A DNA stretch of 64,000 nucleotides. Origin: Serratia grimesii NBRC 13537. Lineage in GTDB: Bacteria > Pseudomonadota > Gammaproteobacteria > Enterobacterales > Enterobacteriaceae. Position numbers and translations under genes: made by a program. The DNA is taken from contig NZ_BCTT01000002.1 in NCBI RefSeq assembly GCF_001590905.1, positions 1 through 64,000 of the forward strand, written 5' to 3'. Positions 33,667-46,306 of this stretch are shown piece after piece. Below the pieces are notes generated by a model. It did no database searches and had not been told where the DNA came from. It was given only the letters and a program-made list of their open reading frames with translations. The first letter of the stretch is position 1; each line of letters begins with the position of its first letter.

Positions 33667-35604
33667 TTACCCGCTGGTTTTATTCACTGCACCGTTCGCC
33701 AACTCGCCGTAAACCACCTGCCCGCGGAAACCACGACGCACCTGCTGGAATAACTCGCGGAACGCCGGATAATCCTGCGCCTGACAGAGGGTAGCTTCAC
33801 CGTGAATGGCATTCAGCTGCAACCTGTGATTGACGATCACCTGTTGTCCATCTCGCTGCCATTTAACCTGATAATCACCCGCCGTATTGCGGAATTGCTG
33901 ATCTTTTGGAATAGCAATAATGGGGATATTCGCAGGCAATTGCAGACGATATGTTTCATCATAGCGTTGCGCATTGCAATAGAATGGCGTTTCGTTCGTT
34001 AACGCGGCAGTGGTCGTATAAAGTGTGCGGAAAGACTTGCCGCCCGGCGGATTGGGCACGGTCATCCCACCCACAACGCCAAAATCGACATAGTCATCGG
34101 CTTTGAAACGGAAGCTGTAACTAAACTGTTTTTTTAGATCCAGCGGATCACCGCTCATCGCCACCTGCCCGCGCCCGTCGATGCCGGAGGAAGACATGAT
34201 GGATTCCTCGGTCCGCGCCCGATTATGCGGATTAACTTTAGAGAAATAACCTCGCAGGTTGATCTCATCAACTTCACTTAATTTTCGTTCGGTTTGCCCA
34301 CGCATTGTGCCCGACTGATCGAACACAACGTCAACATTGAGTGGGCTTTCAGTCCGTTGTGCATCATTGTTCGGGGTATGTGCCAATTTCGCTTCACGCG
34401 TCAATAACACCGGAACGCCCAGATCACCCTCCGGCAATTGACCAAAGCGTGCCCAAGGACTGGTTGAATCCAGATACACATCAAACTCAGGCACGTAAGT
34501 GATGGCATGGTTAAAGCGACCCAGCAGGGGCACTTCAGGCAGAATCGGTCCTTTCATCATGCCAATTAACACCGGCGAACTCTCTATCCCCTTGGCAGCC
34601 AACAGCGCCTCCAACAGCACCACATGATCCTTACAATCGCCATAATGGTTGTCGAGAATACTTTGCGCAGAATTAGGCTCCAATCCGCCGTTACCCAGGT
34701 ATACCGCAACATAACGGATATTCTGTGCCACCCAGCGATAAATTGCTGCGGCCTGTTCACGGCGATCGTCAATGCCGACGGTGATGTGATCTGCCTTTGC
34801 CTGCACTGCCGGAGTGACCTTTGCCGCTTCACTGGCCTTCAACTGATAGGCTTTGGCCAGTTGTGGCCACTCGCGGTAGGTACTGGCCATAATGGTTGGG
34901 CTGAATGTCCAGCGATCTGCCGCCCAATTCTGCGCCTTCAGTGGCACGCTTCGTTGGTAATGCCAACGCCAGTAAGCCTGCCCATCACGGATCTGCGGCT
35001 TATCACTGCCTTCTACATCCCGAATATAAATATGCATTGGCAAATCTGCCGGCGCCTGCAAATTGACCTCTGCATCGTCAAATTGCTCGAATACACTAAA
35101 GGTTTCCCACAGACCAAAATAATCTGGGAAGTAAGGGACATTTTGGGTTTGGCGCAGCTGATATACGATACGAGACCCTGGTGCCAGGTTGGGGAATACG
35201 ATCACTTTCACTTTACGGTCGGCATACACGGCGGCTGAAGCGCTGGAGTAGCTTTCCTGGGTATAAATGCGATCAGGTGCCACATCATGACGTTGACCGT
35301 CAGCCGTGAGCGTATAGGCCAAAACCACCTCCAGCGTTTCCATTTTCTCGCTGTAACTCAATCGAATTTGACTGAACTTCTCAACCGCTGCCTTGGTTTT
35401 AAGCAAGATCTCATAACTTTCGGTTTTCACGCTGTGGGCATTGGCAAGAACCTGATAGTCAGCACGGTAACGTACAAAGCTGAAGTCATTGCTGGCTGCC
35501 GCTTCCTGCCCTGTGGGCAAGGTCGAATCGGCGGCCAGCAACATGACAGGGTGTGCCGCCGTCAAACTGGTGAGCAGCAGTATCGATGGGATCGCTATTT
35601 TCAT
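33667..35604 (-). CDS. Exported DUF3857 / transglutaminase-like protein
   Basis: A 645-residue protein with a signal peptide (MKIAIPSILLLTSLTAAHPV, cleavage near AAD). A DUF3857 domain lies at about 40-200 and a transglutaminase-like core at about 280-370 (RWVAQNIRYVAVYLGNGG, then the catalytic Cys in YGDCKDHVVLLEALLAAKGI, followed by the His/Asp region). Such proteins are thought to be periplasmic or surface proteases or peptide ligases; substrates are unknown. ATG 35604 has AGGA 6 bases upstream; in-frame ATGs earlier would remove the signal peptide from the N-terminus. It is a single-gene unit. Confidence 0.85.
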   Translation of the reverse strand: MKIAIPSILLLTSLTAAHPVMLLAADSTLPTGQEAAASNDFSFVRYRADYQVLANAHSVKTESYEILLKTKAAVEKFSQIRLSYSEKMETLEVVLAYTLTADGQRHDVAPDRIYTQESYSSASAAVYADRKVKVIVFPNLAPGSRIVYQLRQTQNVPYFPDYFGLWETFSVFEQFDDAEVNLQAPADLPMHIYIRDVEGSDKPQIRDGQAYWRWHYQRSVPLKAQNWAADRWTFSPTIMASTYREWPQLAKAYQLKASEAAKVTPAVQAKADHITVGIDDRREQAAAIYRWVAQNIRYVAVYLGNGGLEPNSAQSILDNHYGDCKDHVVLLEALLAAKGIESSPVLIGMMKGPILPEVPLLGRFNHAITYVPEFDVYLDSTSPWARFGQLPEGDLGVPVLLTREAKLAHTPNNDAQRTESPLNVDVVFDQSGTMRGQTERKLSEVDEINLRGYFSKVNPHNRARTEESIMSSSGIDGRGQVAMSGDPLDLKKQFSYSFRFKADDYVDFGVVGGMTVPNPPGGKSFRTLYTTTAALTNETPFYCNAQRYDETYRLQLPANIPIIAIPKDQQFRNTAGDYQVKWQRDGQQVIVNHRLQLNAIHGEATLCQAQDYPAFRELFQQVRRGFRGQVVYGELANGAVNKTSG

Positions 35605-35738
35605 TCTCATTCCTTTGACAAAGAGTAACCGGCCATAAGGCACCGTATCCATAGAACCCTGGCACAACACTATGACAATCATTCATGTTCAATAAACATC
35701 GGGTCAACCCGGATGCATTATTCCATCAATGCGCAAAA

Positions 35739-36308
35739 CTACCCTTGCTCTATCAACATGACCGCCGTGGTATCCGCTTCCAGGGCTTCAAAGATGTGCT
35801 CTCGATCGGCGGAATAACTGATGTAGTCCCCCGCGCTCAGTTCCACTGGTTGTTCTGTCGGTCCAATTCTCGCTCTACCGCTACTGATAATCACATGTTC
35901 AATGGTGCCCGGCATATGCGGCCGGGAAATACGTGATTCTCCCGGCTGAACGCGCAGACGGTAAATATCCCTTTGCGCCCCCGGAGGGCAAGTCGCCAAC
36001 AACGTTGCTGCATAATTAGCGTGTTCAGAAACGGTAGTAACCCCTTCATTAGCGCGGATCACCTGAACGTGCTGGCGCGGTTGTGAGATTAACCGACTGA
36101 CGGGTACATCCAGCGCCATTGCCAACGACCACAGCGTTTCCAGACTGGGATTACCACTGCCGGTCTCCAGTTGCGAGAGTGTCGATTTGGCTATGCCCGC
36201 CCGGCGGGCCAGTTCGGTAACCGTCAACCCAATTCGTTCGCGCTCACGGCGGATTGCGGCAGAAAGCAGGCCAATGGGTGTTGCGTTATTACTCGCATTA
36301 TCGCTCAT
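35739..36308 (-). CDS. XRE-type HTH regulator with cupin domain
   Basis: A 189-residue two-domain regulator. The N-terminal Cro/CI HTH (about 15-70) includes LTVTELARRAGIAKSTLSQL, and the C-terminal cupin_2 barrel (about 105-185) includes SRPHMPGTIEHVIISSGRAR and ELSAGDYISY. This is the usual partner of EamA-type exporters or amino acid genes, where the cupin senses a small metabolite. It is divergent from the EamA transporter gene, with 128 bp between starts, so it is the probable repressor of that gene. Confidence 0.88.
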   Translation of the reverse strand: MSDNASNNATPIGLLSAAIRRERERIGLTVTELARRAGIAKSTLSQLETGSGNPSLETLWSLAMALDVPVSRLISQPRQHVQVIRANEGVTTVSEHANYAATLLATCPPGAQRDIYRLRVQPGESRISRPHMPGTIEHVIISSGRARIGPTEQPVELSAGDYISYSADREHIFEALEADTTAVMLIEQG

Positions 36309-36436
36309 CGTTCACCATATCATCCATTTGTTCGACTTGACGAACACCTTGAGGATGTTCATCATAATGTTCAGTTGTTCATTTTAATGATATACACCAA
36401 CATCGGCAAGCGCTGAGCAGATCAGGGAGAAAACGA

Positions 36437-37342
36437 ATGAAAATAAAAACCAGCGGTGTGCTGCAGATGGTCCTTGCCATGGTGATTTCTGGCACCGTGG
36501 GTTGGCCTGTCATCTTACTGGGGCAGCCGGCACCCACAGTGGTTTTCTGGCGCTGTACGTTTGGTGCGCTGGCAATGCTTATTGTCTGTGCCTCGCTCGG
36601 CCAGCTAAGAAAAGACGTGCTAACTCGTCGCCAGGCGGCCATTGCGGTACTGGGGGGTATAGCACTGGTGTTGAACTGGACGCTGCTTTTCGGCGCCTAC
36701 TCTTACGCTTCGATTGCTGTGGCTACGGTCACCTATCACGTTCAGCCTTTTATGTTAGTCGGGTTGGGGGTGCTGCTTTTTGGTGAAAAAATGACGGCGA
36801 ATAAACTCGGTTGGCTGCTATTGGCCTTTGGGGGAATGTTGCTGATCATTATTGGCAAACAAGATGCCGGTAGTTCCAATGTCCATTACCTTACCGGCGT
36901 GTTACTGGCACTGGGCGCTGTCTTTATGTATGCGGTAACTGCAGCCATCGTCAAGCAATTGAAAGGCGTGCCGCCGCATCTACTTGTGCTCATTCAGCTC
37001 ACCGTTGGCATGGTATTGCTGGCACCATTCGCCGGTCTGACTTCTCTGCCACCAACAGCCCACACGTGGCTACTATTGGCCACCCTTGGCTTACTGCATA
37101 CCGGGTTGATGTCATCGTTGTTGTACAGTGCGATCCAAAAAATCCCCACCAGTCTGATCGGCGCATTGTCGTTCATCTACCCGCTAATGGCGATTATCGT
37201 CGACTGGGCCGTATTCGGGCACCGCCTTAGCTTAATGCAGTTGTTGGGCGCTGCCGCCATATTGTTGTCGGCAGCCGGCATGAACTTTGGTTGGCGGCTA
37301 TTGCGAGCGAGTAAATCCGCCTCACAGGCCGAAGATCACTAA
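36437..37342 (+). CDS. EamA-family (DMT) transporter
   Basis: A 301-residue inner-membrane protein of the drug/metabolite transporter superfamily. It has two EamA repeats: the first ends near VGLGVLLFGEKMTANKLGW, about residues 108-126, and the second ends near DWAVFGHRLSLMQLLGA. Ten membrane segments are expected from the family, and the hydrophobic pattern agrees. Members usually export amino acids or other metabolites. The start has GGGAGAAAACG before the ATG. It is divergent from the XRE-cupin regulator. The substrate is not deducible. Confidence 0.87.
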   Translation: MKIKTSGVLQMVLAMVISGTVGWPVILLGQPAPTVVFWRCTFGALAMLIVCASLGQLRKDVLTRRQAAIAVLGGIALVLNWTLLFGAYSYASIAVATVTYHVQPFMLVGLGVLLFGEKMTANKLGWLLLAFGGMLLIIIGKQDAGSSNVHYLTGVLLALGAVFMYAVTAAIVKQLKGVPPHLLVLIQLTVGMVLLAPFAGLTSLPPTAHTWLLLATLGLLHTGLMSSLLYSAIQKIPTSLIGALSFIYPLMAIIVDWAVFGHRLSLMQLLGAAAILLSAAGMNFGWRLLRASKSASQAEDH

Positions 37343-37543
37343 CGGCTGCGACATCTACCAATGAGCCTCTTCGCCGTCGAATCGCATGTTACGGCTCGCT
37401 GTTACCGGTTTTACCCCCTCGGTCACATTACCGGTAACACCCTTTTTTAACATCCTTCAGCGTGATATCTGTCGCAAAACCGTCTGTGGAAAACCGCTTT
37501 TATAGCAATAACGACGTAACGCTATTTTTGAACAGGTGAAACC

Positions 37544-38494
37544 ATGACGACCTATACGCCCGATGAAGTGCTGTTAATTGCCCCAGTAATGGAAAACCTG
37601 CTTGCTCGCCTTGATGCCACCTTTGTCGTGCATCGGTTATATGAACAGGCGGACCCGGTCGCCTTCCTGTCAACGAATGGACGTACTATCCGGGCTGTCG
37701 TCACCCGTGGGGACATCGGTGTCACAACGCCGGTTCTCGAACAGTTACCGCACTTGGGGCTGATTGCCGTGTTTGGCGTAGGAACTGACGCCATTGACCT
37801 GAACTACACCCGCAAGCGCGGTATTAAGGTCACCATCACCTCCGGCGCATTGACAGAAGACGTGGCCGATATGGCACTCGGGCTGCTGCTGGCAACTGCG
37901 CGTCAACTGTGTCACAACGACCGCTTTGTTCGTGATGGCCGTTGGCTACACGAAGCGCCAGGCCTGTCGGTACAGGTCAGCGGCAAACGACTGGGCATTT
38001 TTGGCATGGGGAACATCGGTCGGGCCATCGCCCAGCGTGCAGCCGGCTTCAACATGCGCATCCAATACGCCAGCCACCAACAGGACAGTTCACTGCCCTA
38101 CACCTATTATCCGGATCTGCTGGCATTGGCGCGGGAAAGTGACTTCTTTGTGATTGCCATTTCCGGCGGTAAGGACAGCGCAGGTCTGGTGGATAAAGCG
38201 GTGTTCGATGCGCTACCGTCTCATGCGCTGGTGATCAACATTGCTCGCGGTAGCATCGTCAACGAAACCGACCTGATCGCAGCGCTACAAAGCGGTGCCA
38301 TTGCCGGTGCCGGGCTCGACGTTTATGCCCACGAACCGCAGGTCCCTGCCGCGCTGATCGCTATGGATAACGTTGTACTGCAACCGCATATCGCCAGCGC
38401 TACCCAAGAAACACGGCAAAAAATGAGCGAGATCGTGTTTACCAACGTCGAAGCCTTTTTTAATCATGCGCCGTTGCCCCACGCCATTGAATAA
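37544..38494 (+). CDS. D-isomer-specific 2-hydroxyacid dehydrogenase (second copy)
   Basis: A 316-residue NAD(P)-dependent dehydrogenase of the same family as the one at 4.4-5.3 kb. Rossmann motif GMGNIG is at 154-159; the catalytic residues are Arg235 (NIARGSIV), Glu264 (YAHEPQVP) and His282 (LQPHIAS). Overall layout is alike, but sequence identity to the first copy is modest, so it is not a recent duplicate. It is followed 90 bp downstream by an MFS carrier of the organic-acid type, which suggests an uptake-plus-oxidation unit for a 2-hydroxy- or 2-oxoacid. AGGTG precedes the ATG. Confidence 0.88.
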   Translation: MTTYTPDEVLLIAPVMENLLARLDATFVVHRLYEQADPVAFLSTNGRTIRAVVTRGDIGVTTPVLEQLPHLGLIAVFGVGTDAIDLNYTRKRGIKVTITSGALTEDVADMALGLLLATARQLCHNDRFVRDGRWLHEAPGLSVQVSGKRLGIFGMGNIGRAIAQRAAGFNMRIQYASHQQDSSLPYTYYPDLLALARESDFFVIAISGGKDSAGLVDKAVFDALPSHALVINIARGSIVNETDLIAALQSGAIAGAGLDVYAHEPQVPAALIAMDNVVLQPHIASATQETRQKMSEIVFTNVEAFFNHAPLPHAIE

Positions 38495-38584
38495 ATAACG
38501 CGTTTTCTTTCGATTTTATTACCGCCGAATAACAGAACCTCTTTGTCTGGAGGTTCTCCCTGCGCCTTATAAAGAGAGATCGCC

Positions 38585-39892
38585 ATGGATAATAAAATAC
38601 CCAACACCCGCTGGCTGCGGGTCATTGCACCGATCCTGATTGCCTGCATTATTTCCTTTATGGACCGGGTAAATATCAGTTTTGCACTGCCCGGCGGTAT
38701 GGAAAGTGATCTGGGCATCACCAGTCAGATGGCCGGTTTGGCCAGCGGCATCTTCTTTATCGGCTATTTGTTTTTGCAGGTTCCTGGTGGACGTATTGCG
38801 GTTAACGGCAGCGGCAAACGCTTTATTGCGTGGTCACTGTGTGCCTGGGCGGTGGTTTCAATAGCAACCGGTTTTGTCACCAATCATTATCAACTTCTGG
38901 TACTGCGCTTTGTCTTGGGGATTTCTGAAGGCGGCATGTTACCGGTCGTACTGACCATGATCAGCAACTGGTTTCCAGAAAAAGAGCTGGGCCGAGCCAA
39001 CGCCTTTGTCATGATGTTTGCGCCGTTGGGAGGCATGCTGACTGCACCGATCTCTGGAGCCATCATTAACCAACTCGATTGGCGCTGGTTGTTTATCCTC
39101 GAAGGCTTGCTGTCGTTAGTGGTTTTAGCCGTGTGGTGGTTATTGATCAGCGATCGACCACAAGAAGCACGTTGGTTACCGGCCCGCGAGCGAGAATATC
39201 TGATAACAGAACTCACGCGAGAACGTCAGGCACGCAGCAGAACACAACCTGTCAGCAATGCCCCACTGAAGGACGTATTCCGTAATAAAGGGCTAATGAA
39301 GCTGGTGTTGCTGAACTTCTTTTATCAAACCGGTGACTACGGCTACACCCTGTGGCTGCCCACCATTCTGAAGAACCTCACTGGCGGTAATATGGCCTCT
39401 GTGGGCTTCCTGGCAATTTTGCCTTTCGTGGCAACGTTGTTGGGGATTTACCTGATTTCTGTACTTACCGACAAAACCGGCAAGCGCCGTCTGTGGGTGA
39501 TGGTTTCATTGTTCTGCTTCGCTGCCGCTTTGTTGGCATCGGTAGTGTTACGCCATAACGTGGTGGCCGCCTATATCGCGTTAGTGGTTTGTGGTTTCTT
39601 CCTGAAAGCGGCGACCAGCCCATTCTGGTCAATGCCTGGGCGTATCGCCTCAGCAGAAGTGGCCGGTGGCGCACGTGGGGTGATTAATGGTTTGGGCAAC
39701 CTGGGTGGGTTCTGCGGACCTTATCTGGTGGGTGTGATGATTTATCTGTATGGGCAAAACGTTGCGGTTTGCGGATTGGCGGTGTCACTGATCATTGCCG
39801 GGATCATCGCATGGCGCTTGCCAAAAGAGTGCGACCTGACCGACAGTGAAACAGCGCATGATGCGTTGCTGGACAAGGCCAAACGGGCCTGA
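38585..39892 (+). CDS. MFS transporter, anion:cation symporter (ACS) type
   Basis: A 435-residue inner-membrane carrier. The first segment ends in SFMDRVNISFALPGG, the D-R-x-N signature of the ACS group (glucarate, phthalate and tartrate carriers). The motif-A-like loop and two six-helix halves follow. The central loop (residues about 190-225, RQARSRTQPVSNAPLKDVF) is typical in length. Organic anions, often sugar acids, are the family substrates. It lies between a 2-hydroxyacid dehydrogenase and an RpiR regulator on one strand, a plausible small catabolic operon. Confidence 0.87.
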   Translation: MDNKIPNTRWLRVIAPILIACIISFMDRVNISFALPGGMESDLGITSQMAGLASGIFFIGYLFLQVPGGRIAVNGSGKRFIAWSLCAWAVVSIATGFVTNHYQLLVLRFVLGISEGGMLPVVLTMISNWFPEKELGRANAFVMMFAPLGGMLTAPISGAIINQLDWRWLFILEGLLSLVVLAVWWLLISDRPQEARWLPAREREYLITELTRERQARSRTQPVSNAPLKDVFRNKGLMKLVLLNFFYQTGDYGYTLWLPTILKNLTGGNMASVGFLAILPFVATLLGIYLISVLTDKTGKRRLWVMVSLFCFAAALLASVVLRHNVVAAYIALVVCGFFLKAATSPFWSMPGRIASAEVAGGARGVINGLGNLGGFCGPYLVGVMIYLYGQNVAVCGLAVSLIIAGIIAWRLPKECDLTDSETAHDALLDKAKRA

Positions 39893-39980
39893 GTGACAAT
39901 GAAAACCACAAGCGGGCAACGGCAAAATTTGCTATGTTAGCCCGCTGATTAAGGTCTGTTGTTACTCGCTGGATAGGTCT

Positions 39981-40715
39981 ATGTTTACCCATAAAGCAAT
40001 TGCCGAACTCAATACACTGGAGTTGATGGTTTATAACTACGTCATCAAGAATAAGAACCCAGTGATATACATGACCATTCGTGAACTGGCGGAGGCCGCC
40101 GGGGTATCCACGACCACGGTACTGCGTTTTTGCAAAAAAATGGGCTGCGACGGTTATTCAGAATTTCGTATTCGCTTTAAATTGTATCTTGAGCAAACCG
40201 AAGCACCGCCGATAGATTTCGGCACCAGCGAAATAATCAGTTTCTTTAAAAGTATCAACAACGACGAATTTAACCAACTGCTTGACCAAGCGGTACAATA
40301 TATTGCTGCCGCAGAGCGTATTATTTTTGTTGGCGTCAGCACGTCGGGGGCGTTGGGGAAATACGGTGCGCGTTTCTTTTCCAATGTAGGAAAATTTAGC
40401 ACCCATATTGATGATCCGTATTATCCTATCAACAGTGATATGTATAAAAGCGCGATCGCCATTATGCTTTCTGTGTCTGGCGAGACAGAAGAAATCCTGC
40501 GCCTTGCCAGCCAGTTCAGCCTGCATAACTGCAAGATCGTCAGCATCACCAACAATGAAACCTCATCACTGGCACGTATGGCAGACTTCAACCTCTCCTA
40601 CCATGTTCCCCCGCAGCTGATTGCCGGACAACATAATATCACGACACAAATCCCGGTAATCTACATTATTGAAACCATCGGAAAGCGGCTGGGTCATATT
40701 GGCGCCACAAAATAA
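39981..40715 (+). CDS. RpiR/MurR-family transcriptional regulator
   Basis: A 244-residue regulator. It has an N-terminal HTH_6 domain (YMTIRELAEAAGVSTTTVLR, about residues 31-50, then FCKKMGCDGYSEFRIRF) and a C-terminal SIS sugar-phosphate-binding domain (IIFVGVSTSGALGKYGARFF near 114 and SVSGETEEILRLAS near 160). Such proteins sense phosphosugars. It lies between the MFS carrier gene and bglA, all on the plus strand, so either the upstream pair or bglA (128 bp downstream) may be its target. GTGAC-type repeats stand before bglA. Confidence 0.88.
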   Translation: MFTHKAIAELNTLELMVYNYVIKNKNPVIYMTIRELAEAAGVSTTTVLRFCKKMGCDGYSEFRIRFKLYLEQTEAPPIDFGTSEIISFFKSINNDEFNQLLDQAVQYIAAAERIIFVGVSTSGALGKYGARFFSNVGKFSTHIDDPYYPINSDMYKSAIAIMLSVSGETEEILRLASQFSLHNCKIVSITNNETSSLARMADFNLSYHVPPQLIAGQHNITTQIPVIYIIETIGKRLGHIGATK

Positions 40716-40734
40716 AACAGCCTGTTTTTTTAAT

Positions 40735-40812
40735 GTGACACGTCACCTGAGAGGGGGATTTGTTATATCGTGACATTCAATTTCAGCTTGCTACTATATT
40801 CTCAGACGTGAC
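40735..40812. promoter_or_regulatory. GTGAC-type repeats in the bglA promoter region
   Basis: An inverted repeat GTGAC-AC-GTCAC stands at 40735-40746, with further CGTGAC elements at 40769-40774 and 40807-40812. They lie between the RpiR gene and bglA and may be binding sites for the RpiR protein or CRP. The spacing does not match the CRP consensus exactly. Confidence 0.35.
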
Positions 40813-40825
40813 CTTTCATTAATAA

Positions 40826-42280
<1,455 letters not shown>

Positions 42281-42297
42281 TACGTCAGTCCCTCATG

Positions 42298-42325
42298 TGA
42301 GCCACATCTTGTGGCTCATTTTTAT
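42298..42325 (+). terminator. Rho-independent terminator of bglA
   Basis: TGAGCCACA-TCT-TGTGGCTCA is a perfect 9-bp stem with a 3-base loop, followed by TTTTTATT, 17 bp after the bglA stop. Confidence 0.92.
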
Positions 42326-42687
42326 TGAGTCACTTCACAGCGCACCCACAGATTCCCCCCTCCCAGACACTTCTTTTACACTGATTTCAACGCTCTCCCT
42401 GTCGAAGCATGATCCCTAACACCTGAAGACGACCTGACCTGTGTCCCGTTGATGAGCACCCTCGGATGTTAGCCATGTCTTCTGATCCAGTTTGGGTTCG
42501 ACTGTAGATACAAGACTTATCTATGGCCATGCCTGAAAGAAACAGGCCTGATTCGAGAGGCTGCGGGCCGGGGTATTTATTTTTAAACGTTTCCCTCCAA
42601 AAGATGGTAGAAAGCATTTCTACAGTTAAAATAAAGGGATAGATGATGGGCACACGCGTTCACCAAGCCATAATGCAGGAGCAACAA
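42326..42687. other. Gene-free region upstream of the PhzF-like gene
   Basis: About 360 bp with no credible reading frame or clear structure after the bglA terminator. It should contain the promoter of the PhzF-like gene. Nothing else was recognised. Confidence 0.4.
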
Positions 42688-43575
42688 ATGCAAAATGAGA
42701 CAACACACTCGGTCGGATATGACGTCAAGGTGCACCTCGTGAACGCATTTACCCGGGATAATTCTGGTGGTAACCCCGCCGGGGTCGTTCTCTACCCGCC
42801 GGACCTGAGCGCCGCGCAAAAAATAGCAATCGCGCGACAGGTGGGCTTTTCCGAGACCGCATTTGTCTATGCCGGTGAGGACACAGATTTCAAGGTGGAT
42901 TTTTTTACGCCTGAAGGGGAAGTGGATTTCTGCGGACACGCGACATTAGCCGTTTTTTTCACCCTGGCTTCGCTCAATCTGCTTACACCGGGCCAATACA
43001 TGCAAAAAACCAAGGCCGGTATTCTGAGTGTCGCCGTCAGCTCCCAGTGTATCGTTATGGAGCAAACCTTGCCGATCACGCGGCCAGGGCCTGATATCGA
43101 AGATGTCGCACTTGCCCTCGGCGTTCACCCAGAGGTCATTGCAGGGACTGGCTTGCCCATCGCGGTGATTTCAACAGGGTTACCGGACATTATTATCCCC
43201 GTGCAATCCGGCCATTTAGATAGCCTGCGACCCGATTATGACGCGATCGCCAACCTGAGCCGCACATTCGACGCTATCGGCTTCCACGTATTTGAACTGA
43301 GTCGCCATGCTGCCATCACAGCCCACTGCCGCAATTTCGCACCGCTTTATGGCATAAATGAAGAGTCCGCAACCGGTAGTGCCAGCGGCGCTCTGGGGTG
43401 CTATCTGAACCATCATCTCCAGCCCGGCGAAACGCACTTCCTGTTAGAGCAAGGGCGGGCCATGGGATGTTCTTCTCTGATCCAGGTGACGATTGAGACG
43501 CAGGCGCAGGCAATTAGCCGCGTTAGCGTCGGCGGACAAGCAATGATGGCCGGTATAAAAATGGTTAGACTTTAA
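42688..43575 (+). CDS. PhzF-family isomerase/epimerase-like protein
   Basis: A 295-residue protein of the PhzF/diaminopimelate-epimerase fold. It shows VHLVNAFTRDNSGGNPAGVV at the start, the catalytic Glu in GFSETAFV (about residue 52), the DFCGHATLA motif and the second active-site loop ESATGSASGALG. PhzF isomerises a phenazine precursor, but most enterobacterial members have unknown substrates and no phenazine genes are in this window. ATG 42688 is preceded by AGGAG at 6 bases. ATGs at 42643/42646 also have a ribosome-like AAGGGA, so the first 15 residues are uncertain. It is probably monocistronic. Confidence 0.85.
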   Translation: MQNETTHSVGYDVKVHLVNAFTRDNSGGNPAGVVLYPPDLSAAQKIAIARQVGFSETAFVYAGEDTDFKVDFFTPEGEVDFCGHATLAVFFTLASLNLLTPGQYMQKTKAGILSVAVSSQCIVMEQTLPITRPGPDIEDVALALGVHPEVIAGTGLPIAVISTGLPDIIIPVQSGHLDSLRPDYDAIANLSRTFDAIGFHVFELSRHAAITAHCRNFAPLYGINEESATGSASGALGCYLNHHLQPGETHFLLEQGRAMGCSSLIQVTIETQAQAISRVSVGGQAMMAGIKMVRL

Positions 43576-45273
<1,698 letters not shown>

Positions 45274-45286
45274 TTTCTGCCTGCCT

Positions 45287-45329
45287 GTGGCCGCAAAGAA
45301 TCTGTACGCCAGTACAAATTTGCGGCCAC
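45287..45329. terminator. Long hairpin between pcaG and pcaQ
   Basis: GTGGCCGCAAA and TTTGCGGCCAC form an 11-bp perfect outer stem; inside it TGTAC-gcca-GTACA forms a second stem. It lies 14 bp after the pcaG stop. There is no U-run, so it may protect or attenuate the transcript rather than end it. Confidence 0.5.
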
Positions 45330-45370
45330 CATCACTTGTTACCTCTGGGGAATTCTTCCTACACTGAGGT

Positions 45371-46306
45371 ATGAAAAAAGCCAATTTATTTATCCAACGC
45401 ATGCGTTTACGCCACATCAACAGCTTTGTTGCCGTGGCGCAAGAGCGCTCGTTGAGCCGTGCAGCCGATAAGCTGAGCCTAAGCCAGCCTGCACTGTCAA
45501 AGACGCTTAACGAATTGGAAGCGTTGACTGGCAACCGCCTGCTGGTACGTAACCGCCAGGGAACACGGCTGACTGAACAAGGGGAGCAGTTTCTCGGCTA
45601 TGCCACTCGCGTGCTGGAGGCACTCACAGCGGCGGGACACGCGCTCGACCGGCTCGATGACGAACCTGCACGCGTATTGCGTGTCGGCGCGCTACCGACC
45701 ACCGCACTGGGCATGTTGCCGCAATCCATCGGACAATATCAGCAGGCGCACCCTTATTCGCGCATTCAGGTCGTCACCGGTAAAAACACGGAGCTGTTAG
45801 CTCAGCTTAAAGCGGGCGAAATTGACGTGGCAATAGGTCGAATGGCCGATCCCGAAATGATGAGTGGACTGGCGTTTGAGTTATTACTGTTGGAATCATT
45901 GTTGATGGTGACCCGGCCCGGACATCCATTGTTAAGTGAAACCATCACCCTAGAGCGTGCGCTGAACTATCCAGCCATTATTTCACCAAAGGGCACGGTG
46001 CCGCGCCACAATACTGAGAACCTGCTTTCAACACAGGGATTCAGTCTGCCTGGCCAGTACATCGAAACGCTATCCGCCTCGCTGGCACGTCAGATGACAC
46101 TGCAATTCGACTATCTGTGGTTTGTCCCCTCCAGTGCAGTGAAAATGGATATTTCCTCCGGTCAGCTTGTCCCCTTGCCGTTACCCACGCAGGGAATGGA
46201 GGAGGCCGTCGGCATTCTGACACGTAACGACGGTGAGCTGAGCGAGTCCGTACTGGCATTTATCACGACGGTGCGCCGTATCGCCGGCGCTGCGCGAAAC
46301 GTTTAA
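45371..46306 (+). CDS. pcaQ: LysR-family activator PcaQ
   Basis: A 311-residue LysR-type regulator of the PcaQ type. The HTH (DKLSLSQPALSKTLNELEAL) and VRNRQGTRLTEQGEQF lie at about 34-75, and the effector domain opens with LRVGALPTTALGMLPQSIGQ near 108, a PcaQ hallmark. PcaQ is activated by 3-carboxymuconate or its lactone products and drives pca gene transcription. Unlike the usual divergent layout, it lies downstream of pcaHG on the same strand. It ends tail-to-tail with pcaC with a 4-bp overlap. A later in-frame ATG at 45401 is an alternative start. Confidence 0.9.
   Translation: MKKANLFIQRMRLRHINSFVAVAQERSLSRAADKLSLSQPALSKTLNELEALTGNRLLVRNRQGTRLTEQGEQFLGYATRVLEALTAAGHALDRLDDEPARVLRVGALPTTALGMLPQSIGQYQQAHPYSRIQVVTGKNTELLAQLKAGEIDVAIGRMADPEMMSGLAFELLLLESLLMVTRPGHPLLSETITLERALNYPAIISPKGTVPRHNTENLLSTQGFSLPGQYIETLSASLARQMTLQFDYLWFVPSSAVKMDISSGQLVPLPLPTQGMEEAVGILTRNDGELSESVLAFITTVRRIAGAARNV

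Noticed and set aside
42643-43575. Phenazine biosynthesis locus suggested by the PhzF-like protein
   Set aside because: No other phz genes are present; the PhzF fold is widespread with unrelated functions.
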